A DNA stretch of 5,077 bases, taken from NCBI GenBank assembly GCA_910585535.1, contig CAJUFK010000182.1, positions 1-5,077 of the forward strand. The letters are read 5' to 3'. A program made the position numbers and the translations under genes. Shown one piece after another: positions 1 through 3,603 of the stretch (positions are counted from its first letter, which is position 1; every line of letters starts with the position of its first letter). The stretch is from an uncultured Angelakisella sp. (GTDB taxonomy: Bacteria > Bacillota > Clostridia > Oscillospirales > Ruminococcaceae). Under the pieces are notes generated by a model that was given only the letters and a program-made list of their open reading frames with translations, was not told where the DNA came from and ran no database searches.

Positions 1-2
1 TC

Positions 3-74
3 CCCAACAAGCAGCGCCAGGAGCCGGATGGCTATCCTGGGGCATTGCTTGCCAGTCTTATCAGAAATATCTGA
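3..74 (+). CDS. Possible C-terminal tail of an upstream gene (partial)
   Basis: Frame 3 is open from the left edge to a TGA at 72-74. It encodes about 23 residues ending in ...GYPGALLASLIRNI, which has an ordinary coding-like composition. No family can be recognised from so short a piece. The other two forward frames are also open over this stretch (to 81 and 145), so openness alone is weak evidence. Frame 3 is preferred only because its residue mix looks most protein-like and because it stops before the promoter at 111-139. An imperfect hairpin (17-40) lies inside it. The stretch could equally be non-coding. Confidence 0.2.
   Translation, partial: PNKQRQEPDGYPGALLASLIRNI
17..40. repeat. Imperfect inverted repeat (hairpin)
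   Basis: CCAGGA (17-22) pairs with TCCTGG (35-40). Inside it GCC (23-25) pairs with GGC (30-32) around a GGAT loop, with T33 and A34 bulged. No T-run follows, so it is not an intrinsic terminator. It may lie inside the tail of an upstream gene and mean nothing on its own. Confidence 0.3.
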
Positions 75-110
75 CAATTAATTTCATCTTAATCCATAAG
101 TACCGTATTC

Positions 111-139
111 TTGCATCATTCGAGAGGAAGAAATATAAT
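111..139 (+). promoter_or_regulatory. Candidate sigma-A promoter upstream of the regulator operon
   Basis: TTGCAT at 111-116 and a perfect TATAAT at 134-139 are separated by 17 bp, the optimal housekeeping spacing. The predicted start is near 146, giving a leader of about 165 nt before the response regulator. A weak 26-codon ORF (167-247) lies inside that leader. The promoter could supply a basal level of the two-component system, with the repeat-bearing promoter at 245-292 adding an autoregulated input. This role is inferred from position only. Confidence 0.55.
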
Positions 140-166
140 CGGTGAAAGTTGTGCGGAGATATTGAT

Positions 167-247
167 ATGGACTATGTATCAAGATTACAGCCGAATGATA
201 TTAGGACCGCGCAACGGAAATTTGAAGTCTGTTGTGTGGTTTTGTAA
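167..247 (+). CDS. Candidate small ORF, 26 aa, in the regulator leader
   Basis: ATG 167 opens a 26-codon frame beginning MDYVSRLQPNDI and ending CCVVL, with TAA at 245-247. A modest GGAG (155-158) lies 8 nt upstream of the ATG, and a good promoter ends 27 nt before it. The product has no membrane segment or recognisable motif. Its stop codon falls in the A-tract unit that starts the regulator promoter module. It could be a leader peptide, a decayed fragment, or chance. I do not recognise it. Confidence 0.2.
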   Translation: MDYVSRLQPNDIRTAQRKFEVCCVVL

Positions 248-292
248 AAAATAACTTCTCTCCATCTCAACTCCATCTTTCTATGTTACACT
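245..292 (+). promoter_or_regulatory. Autoregulatory promoter module: 11-bp direct repeats plus -10
   Basis: Three consecutive 11-bp blocks are visible: an A-tract block TAAAAAATAAC (245-255), a diverged repeat TTCTCTCCATC (256-266) and TCAACTCCATC (267-277). A -10-like TACACT (287-292) starts exactly 10 bp after the last block (277), and no consensus -35 is present. The same arrangement at the same spacing occurs ahead of the permease operon (3430-3477), which is the main support. OmpR/PhoB-family regulators bind tandem 11-bp repeats placed where the -35 would be. The bound protein is inferred to be the regulator encoded just downstream. The predicted start near 299 leaves a leader of only about 12 nt, with the ribosome binding site at the extreme 5' end. 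Confidence 0.6.
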
Positions 293-298
293 ACTCTT

Positions 299-305
299 GG
301 AGGTG
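299..305 (+). promoter_or_regulatory. Ribosome binding site of the response regulator
   Basis: GGAGGTG lies 5 nt before ATG 311 and fixes that start. It sits at or next to the predicted start of transcripts from the repeat-bearing promoter, so those mRNAs would begin almost directly with the ribosome binding site. Confidence 0.8.
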
Positions 306-310
306 TCATA

Positions 311-985
311 ATGCCAAAAAAGATTTTAGTAATCGAGGATGAAGAATCCATTCGCAATATAATCCGGGTCTTTTTGGAAGATGCCGGCTATACCGTATTT
401 GTAGCCGGGGACGGTCTGGAAGGAGTCAACAAATTTCACGAAAAAAGTCCCGACCTGGTTCTGCTGGATCTGATGCTTCCTAAGATGAATGGCTTTACCG
501 TATGCGATATTTTGCGGAAAGAAAGCCGAACTCCCATCATCATGCTCACCGCCCTGGATGATGATGACAGCCAGTTGAAGGGTTTTGATACCCTGGCCGA
601 TGACTATATTACCAAGCCTTTTTCTATGCCGGTGGTAATGAAACACATTGAAGCGGTATTACGCCGCACAGAACCGGCCGCGTCGGAACCTTCGGTCATC
701 CGCTATAAAGCACTTGTTTTGGATGCAGATAGTTTTTCTGTCCAGGTAAATGGGTCGCCTGTGTCCCTCACGACCCGGGAATTTGAAATACTGAAATTTT
801 TACTGGAAAATCAGGGGCGGGTCTTTACACGCGATAACCTCCTGGACAGGATATGGGACTACGATTATGTGGGCGATGAAAAAATAATTAACACACATAT
901 CAAGAACATCCGTAAAAAACTGGGTGTTGACTATATTGAAACCATCAGAGGGGTGGGATATAAGATTGAAAAAGAAAATCAGTGA
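311..985 (+). CDS. OmpR/PhoB-family response regulator
   Basis: This 224-residue cytoplasmic transcription factor has the normal length for its family. Residues 1-120 form a receiver domain: acidic pair E9-D10, phospho-acceptor D53 in LVLLDLMLPKMNG, T80, and K102 in DDYITKPF. Residues about 127-221 form a winged-helix DNA-binding domain, with LTTREFEILKFLLEN, the recognition-helix region EKIINTHIKNIRKKLG and the wing IETIRGVGYKI. Phosphorylation by the downstream kinase would promote dimer binding to tandem 11-bp repeats, and such repeats occur before this gene and before the permease operon. The 3' end overlaps the kinase start by 20 nt, so the two genes are translationally coupled. GC is about 45% by hand count, lower than the permease. 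VncR is a reasonable comparison because of gene context, but orthology cannot be asserted from the sequence alone. Confidence 0.96.
   Translation: MPKKILVIEDEESIRNIIRVFLEDAGYTVFVAGDGLEGVNKFHEKSPDLVLLDLMLPKMNGFTVCDILRKESRTPIIMLTALDDDDSQLKGFDTLADDYITKPFSMPVVMKHIEAVLRRTEPAASEPSVIRYKALVLDADSFSVQVNGSPVSLTTREFEILKFLLENQGRVFTRDNLLDRIWDYDYVGDEKIINTHIKNIRKKLGVDYIETIRGVGYKIEKENQ
948..956 (+). promoter_or_regulatory. Ribosome binding site deciding the kinase TTG start
   Basis: GAGGGGTGG lies inside the last codons of the response regulator, 9 nt before TTG 966. No comparable site lies ahead of the in-frame ATG at 924. A start at 966 also gives the short basic N-terminus directly before TM1 that is typical of these kinases. 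Confidence 0.65.
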
Positions 986-2360
986 AAGTATTCAAATTAA
1001 GACTTTTCTCAGTATGCTTGCGCTGCTAATCGTGAGCTGCGTCCTTATTTATGGGTTGGTCATGTTCTTTTTGCCGAGAAATTACCATGCCGAACTGCAA
1101 AGCCAGGTCACAGCAGATTTCTACGAACTGGTCGACATCATCGAGCAAAATGGCTGGGAGTCAAGTACAAATTCAATCCTGGAATTTGCCTTAAAAAACA
1201 ATGCTTCTGTCACGGTTACTGATGGAGCTGGGGAATCTGTATTTTCAGTGAATTCAGTCAATTTGGCAAGTACCGAAAATGTCGTGCCGGCAACTGATTC
1301 TACTCCCTCTATGAGCTGCTCTTCTACTTTCCAGGATAACGGGCAATCTTATCAACTGTATGCCAATATCGCTTTGATAGCAGTATCGCAGTCCTATGGT
1401 ATTCTTTTGCAGCTCCTCCCCCTCATTGTGGGAATCATTCTGGTGGTGTCCGTCCTTGGGGCGATGATTTGCTCCCGGTACTATTCCAAGCCGCTGGTCA
1501 GCATCAGCAATGTGGCAAAGCGGATGACCACCCTGGATATGACCTGGAAGTGTGAAGTCAACCGAAAAGACGAGATCGGTGTGCTGGCTGCCAGCTTAAA
1601 TGAGATGTCTCAGCGTTTGAGCGATACGATGGACAGCTTGAAGGCGGCAAACTGGCAGTTAAAGAAAGATATTGAGCGGGAACGGGAACAGGAAAAGCAG
1701 CGCGTGGAATTTTTCACCGCTGTCTCCCATGAGCTGAAAACCCCCATCGCCATCATCAAGGGGCAACTGGAGGGTATGATCTATCAGGTGGGCGAATACA
1801 AAGACCGGGATACCTACCTGCGCCGGTGCATGAAAACCACCAATGACATGGAGGCGCTGGTCAAGGAGATTTTATCGGCGGCCCGGATGGGCGGCAGCGA
1901 CTTCCACCTGGAGCGTACCGACCTGGACATCAGCCAAATGCTGCGAAAGGTCTGTCAGCAGTTCCGTGGCCGGATGGAGGACAAGCAGATGGAGCTTCGC
2001 ATGGATATCCGGCCGGAATACCACTATCAGGGGGACCGGCGGCTCATGGAGAAGGTGTTCACCAATGTGATCGGAAACGCCGTGGCTTATTCGCCGGTGG
2101 GCGCGGTGATTACTGTCACCCAAAAGGACGAGGTGTTTTCCGTGGAGAATACCGGCGTCCACATTGCCGAGGAAGATTTGGAGCGTATCTTCACGCCCTT
2201 CTACCGGGTGGACAAATCCCGGAACCGGAACAGCGGCGGCAGCGGCCTGGGGCTGTATATCACCAAGACCATCCTGGATCACCACGAAATCGTCTACAAG
2301 ATGGTGAATACGGAAAATGGTGTGCGGTTTACTGTTATCTTCCCGAAGGCAGCAATGTAG
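966..2360 (+). CDS. Membrane sensor histidine kinase (HAMP-HisKA-HATPase)
   Basis: This is the 464-residue partner kinase of the preceding regulator. The chosen start is TTG 966, giving (M)KKKISESIQIKTF. GAGGGGTGG (948-956) lies 9 nt upstream. The upstream ATG at 924 would add 14 residues and has no comparable site. Residues 13-36 are TM1. Residues 37-145 are an extracellular sensor region with no recognised fold. Residues 146-169 are TM2 and about 170-225 a HAMP linker. HisKA carries phospho-acceptor H255 in SHELKTP. The catalytic domain has N371 in NVIGNAVAYSP, the G1 box as VENTGVHI (N395 where Asp is usual), F-box FTPFYRVDKS and G2 box GGSGLGL (424-430). It would autophosphorylate on an external signal and pass phosphate to D53 of the regulator. 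GC rises from about 45% in the sensor region to about 58% in the catalytic part. Confidence 0.95.
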   Translation: MKKKISESIQIKTFLSMLALLIVSCVLIYGLVMFFLPRNYHAELQSQVTADFYELVDIIEQNGWESSTNSILEFALKNNASVTVTDGAGESVFSVNSVNLASTENVVPATDSTPSMSCSSTFQDNGQSYQLYANIALIAVSQSYGILLQLLPLIVGIILVVSVLGAMICSRYYSKPLVSISNVAKRMTTLDMTWKCEVNRKDEIGVLAASLNEMSQRLSDTMDSLKAANWQLKKDIEREREQEKQRVEFFTAVSHELKTPIAIIKGQLEGMIYQVGEYKDRDTYLRRCMKTTNDMEALVKEILSAARMGGSDFHLERTDLDISQMLRKVCQQFRGRMEDKQMELRMDIRPEYHYQGDRRLMEKVFTNVIGNAVAYSPVGAVITVTQKDEVFSVENTGVHIAEEDLERIFTPFYRVDKSRNRNSGGSGLGLYITKTILDHHEIVYKMVNTENGVRFTVIFPKAAM

Positions 2361-2410
2361 GAGCAACCCTCTGTTTGTGCGCTATCTGGCGGTAGGGAAA
2401 TCTTAGCCTC

Positions 2411-2436
2411 AGACTGTTCGAAAAACAGCTTTGGTT
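2411..2436 (+). terminator. Weak candidate terminator after the kinase
   Basis: AG-CTGTT (2411-2418, A2413 bulged) pairs with AACAGCT (2424-2430) around a CGAAA loop. It is followed by an interrupted T-rich run, TTTGGTTT (2430-2437 region). It lies 51 nt after the kinase stop, where a terminator would fit. The interrupted U-tract makes it weak, so partial read-through into the hydrolase is possible. Confidence 0.3.
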
Positions 2437-2485
2437 TGGTATTAACATATTTGATATAGAGCGAGAAATTTCATGGCCTGCTCTT

Positions 2486-2502
2486 AGAGATTTTAAACCT
2501 CT
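2486..2502. repeat. 17-bp imperfect palindrome upstream of the hydrolase, possible operator
   Basis: The order is AGAG, A, TTT, T, AAA, C, CTCT. It is symmetric about T2494 except for the A2490/C2498 pair. It ends 27 bp before the TATAAT at 2530, just upstream of where a -35 element would lie. This is a plausible place for a dimeric regulator, but no regulator is identified and AT-rich palindromes arise by chance. Confidence 0.3.
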
Positions 2503-2526
2503 CTGGTAGAATTGGGAACTTTAATT

Positions 2527-2535
2527 TGGTATAAT
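2527..2535 (+). promoter_or_regulatory. Extended -10 promoter of the hydrolase gene
   Basis: A perfect TATAAT at 2530-2535 is directly preceded by TGG (2527-2529), which fits the TGn extended -10 element. No good -35 exists at 17 bp, which such promoters tolerate. The predicted start near 2542 gives a leader of about 34 nt. A second, weaker pairing, TTGGTT (2431-2436) with TATAGA (2455-2460) at 18 bp, lies further upstream. Confidence 0.55.
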
Positions 2536-2562
2536 CAAAGAGACAAATTGGAATTTTACAGC

Positions 2563-2568
2563 GAGGTG
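2563..2568 (+). promoter_or_regulatory. Ribosome binding site deciding the hydrolase TTG start
   Basis: GAGGTG lies 7 nt before TTG 2576. The same frame has a TGA stop at 2567-2569, so the coding region cannot begin earlier. The next in-frame methionine would cost the oxyanion-hole region. TTG 2576 is therefore well fixed. Confidence 0.75.
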
Positions 2569-2575
2569 AAAAAGG

Positions 2576-3322
2576 TTGAACTATGCTGAATATGGGAAAG
2601 GAAATAGTAATGTAATTATCCTCCTACATGGAGGTGGTTTGTCATGGTGGAATTACAAAGAAATTGCTGAAATGCTACAAACGAATTATCATATAATTAT
2701 ACCCATATTAGACGGTCATGCAGGAAGTGATAAACGATTTACGACGATAGAAAATAACGCTTTAGAGATTATAGAATTTATAAATGATAAACTGGATGGT
2801 TCCGTTTTATTGATTGGAGGACTATCACTTGGAGGACAGATTTTACTTGAAATTTTATCTCATCGTAAGGATATATGTAAGTATGCAATAGTGGAAAGCG
2901 CACTTGTAATACCTTCAAAATTCACATATTTTATGATTAAGCCTGCGTTTGGGAGTTGTTATGGTTTGATAAAGTATAAATGGTTTTCAAAATTACAATT
3001 CAAATCATTACGAATAAAGCAGCATTTGTTTGATAATTATTACAAAGATACTTGTGCAATAACAAAGGGCGATATGATTGCTTTTTTACAGGAAAACTCA
3101 TTATATTCCTTAAAAGATGGGATTGAAGAGAGCGAAGCAATAGTTCATATTTTTGTCGGAGAAAAAGAAAATCACTCAATGAAAAAATCAGCAGAACTAA
3201 TTCATAAAAAACTACAGAATAGTTCTATACAAGTTCTTCCTAATATGTATCATGGAGAGTTTTCAATAAACCATGCAGATGATTATGTAAGAAGACTATT
3301 AGAAATAATAGAACAAAAATAA
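2576..3322 (+). CDS. Alpha/beta-fold hydrolase (serine hydrolase type)
   Basis: This 248-residue protein has the normal length for a small cytoplasmic alpha/beta hydrolase and no signal peptide. Visible landmarks: the strand and oxyanion-hole segment IILLHGGG (14-21), PILDGHAGSD (43-52) which matches the usual D-G-H-G-x-S-x region, the nucleophile elbow GLSLG with S84, the acid-loop segment VGEKE (E196 or E198 the likely acid), and H226 in MYHGEFS as the catalytic histidine. The middle (about 115-190) is a probable lid, rich in Lys, Phe and Tyr. The substrate cannot be told: esterase, lipase-like or peptidase-like roles are all open. The gene has its own promoter and terminator and is about 32% GC by hand count, against about 58% on both sides. 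It looks like an acquired single-gene cassette rather than an original member of the sensor-transporter module. Confidence 0.9.
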   Translation: MNYAEYGKGNSNVIILLHGGGLSWWNYKEIAEMLQTNYHIIIPILDGHAGSDKRFTTIENNALEIIEFINDKLDGSVLLIGGLSLGGQILLEILSHRKDICKYAIVESALVIPSKFTYFMIKPAFGSCYGLIKYKWFSKLQFKSLRIKQHLFDNYYKDTCAITKGDMIAFLQENSLYSLKDGIEESEAIVHIFVGEKENHSMKKSAELIHKKLQNSSIQVLPNMYHGEFSINHADDYVRRLLEIIEQK

Positions 3323-3348
3323 ATCCTAAGTTTTCGGGATAGATAATC

Positions 3349-3362
3349 GAATAAATTTATTC
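3349..3362. repeat. Perfect 14-bp AT-rich palindrome after the hydrolase
   Basis: GAATAAATTTATTC is a perfect palindrome. It lies 26 bp past the hydrolase stop and 5 bp before the terminator stem. It may help upstream RNA folding or mark a junction of the cassette, or it may be chance in AT-rich DNA. Confidence 0.4.
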
Positions 3363-3367
3363 TACAC

Positions 3368-3406
3368 AGCCGAGAGGTTTTCCATGTGAAAGCTCCTCGG
3401 CTTTTT
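3368..3406 (+). terminator. Strong intrinsic terminator of the hydrolase
   Basis: AGCCGAG (3368-3374) pairs with CTCGGCT (3396-3402). After one A/C mismatch the stem continues with 3376-3382 against 3388-3394, including two G-U pairs. The loop is CATGT (3383-3387). The stem runs into a T5 tract (3402-3406). It ends the hydrolase transcript and separates it from the permease operon, whose own promoter starts 13 bp further on. Confidence 0.85.
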
Positions 3407-3418
3407 CGCGCTCTATCG

Positions 3419-3477
3419 CCAACTCCACCTAAAAAATATCTCAACTCCACCTCAACTCCACCTTCGTAGTGTACTAT
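3419..3477 (+). promoter_or_regulatory. Permease-operon promoter with phased 11-bp repeats
   Basis: TCAACTCCACC occurs twice in tandem (3441-3451 and 3452-3462). A third copy, CCAACTCCACC (3419-3429), stands exactly two units upstream. The gap between is the A-tract block TAAAAAATATC (3430-3440), which differs at one position from the block at 245-255 before the regulator gene. The -10 candidate TACTAT (3472-3477) begins 10 bp after the last repeat (3462), as at the regulator promoter. An alternative -10 is TATAAG (3475-3480). No consensus -35 is seen. I infer activation by the response regulator encoded at 311-985. The extra upstream copy suggests higher occupancy or stronger control than at the regulator's own promoter. 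Confidence 0.65.
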
Positions 3478-3479
3478 AA

Positions 3480-3528
3480 GGGTGTTCCCGGCAGACGGGA
3501 CACCCACCGGAGCGGGAAACAGCCCCGG
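3480..3528 (+). promoter_or_regulatory. Two GC-rich hairpins in the permease mRNA leader
   Basis: Hairpin 1: 3480-3485 pairs with 3500-3505 and 3487-3490 with 3496-3499, with T3486 bulged and a GCAGA loop. Hairpin 2: CCGG (3507-3510) can pair with CCGG (3525-3528); alternatively CGGG (3513-3516) pairs with CCCG (3524-3527). No T-tract follows either, so they are not terminators. Transcription predicted to start near 3484 would begin inside hairpin 1, giving a structured 5' end that could protect the mRNA or gate access to the leader ribosome site at 3543. No known riboswitch class was recognised. Confidence 0.4.
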
Positions 3529-3542
3529 CGAAAAACTACGTT

Positions 3543-3548
3543 AGGAGG
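3543..3548 (+). promoter_or_regulatory. Consensus ribosome binding site of the leader ORF
   Basis: A perfect AGGAGG lies 7 nt before GTG 3556 and 51 nt before the permease ATG, too far to serve the permease directly. It is the strongest such site ahead of any gene in this region and is the reason for calling the small ORF at 3556. Confidence 0.6.
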
Positions 3549-3555
3549 TACACAA

Positions 3556-3603
3556 GTGAACCAACTGGTTTTACGAAAAGGAAATGAGGTGGCTCAGACA
3601 TGA
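3556..3603 (+). CDS. Candidate 15-aa leader peptide coupled to the permease
   Basis: GTG 3556, 7 nt after a perfect AGGAGG, opens a frame encoding (M)NQLVLRKGNEVAQT and stopping at TGA 3601-3603. That stop overlaps the permease start as ATGA (ATG 3600-3602). The layout is what one expects of a translated leader that feeds ribosomes to the next gene. The peptide has no membrane segment and no run of a single amino acid that would suggest classical attenuation. The permease has its own site GAGGTGG (3586-3592), which lies inside this ORF. I do not recognise a family. A spurious site is possible, but the combined ribosome site, start, stop and overlap make chance less likely. Confidence 0.45.
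   Translation: MNQLVLRKGNEVAQT
3586..3592 (+). promoter_or_regulatory. Ribosome binding site of the first permease
   Basis: GAGGTGG lies 7 nt before ATG 3600 and supports that start. It lies within the coding part of the leader ORF, so ribosomes translating the leader would keep it open. Confidence 0.7.

Noticed and set aside
61..74. Short inverted repeat TCAGA-AATA-TCTGA
   Set aside because: It is only a 5-bp AT-rich stem with no U-tract or neighbouring partner, well within chance for this composition.
924..965. ATG 924 as the kinase start
   Set aside because: It would overlap the regulator by 62 nt, has no good ribosome site and adds 14 residues of atypical sequence. TTG 966 has GAGGGGTGG at 9 nt and gives a normal short basic N-terminus before TM1.
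1872..2366. Minus-strand open frame (164 codons) opposite the kinase catalytic domain
   Set aside because: The sense strand carries intact HATPase motifs. The antisense product is His-rich and low in recognisable structure, as expected for a shadow frame.
2361..3420. Insertion sequence or transposon carrying the hydrolase
   Set aside because: No transposase or recombinase, no terminal inverted repeats and no convincing target duplication were found by reading both flanks. Only low GC and self-contained signals support acquisition.
3419..3462. CRISPR-like or microsatellite repeat
   Set aside because: The three 11-bp copies have no spacers of the right kind, sit directly ahead of a -10 box and recur before the regulator gene, which fits operator repeats much better.
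3283..3507. Minus-strand frame of 74 codons across the hydrolase end and the permease promoter
   Set aside because: It runs through a strong terminator hairpin and the repeat module, and its product has no recognisable motif.
3480..3528. GC-rich hairpins as a transcription terminator or attenuator
   Set aside because: No run of T follows either stem, so they do not qualify as an intrinsic terminator. They are kept only as leader structure.
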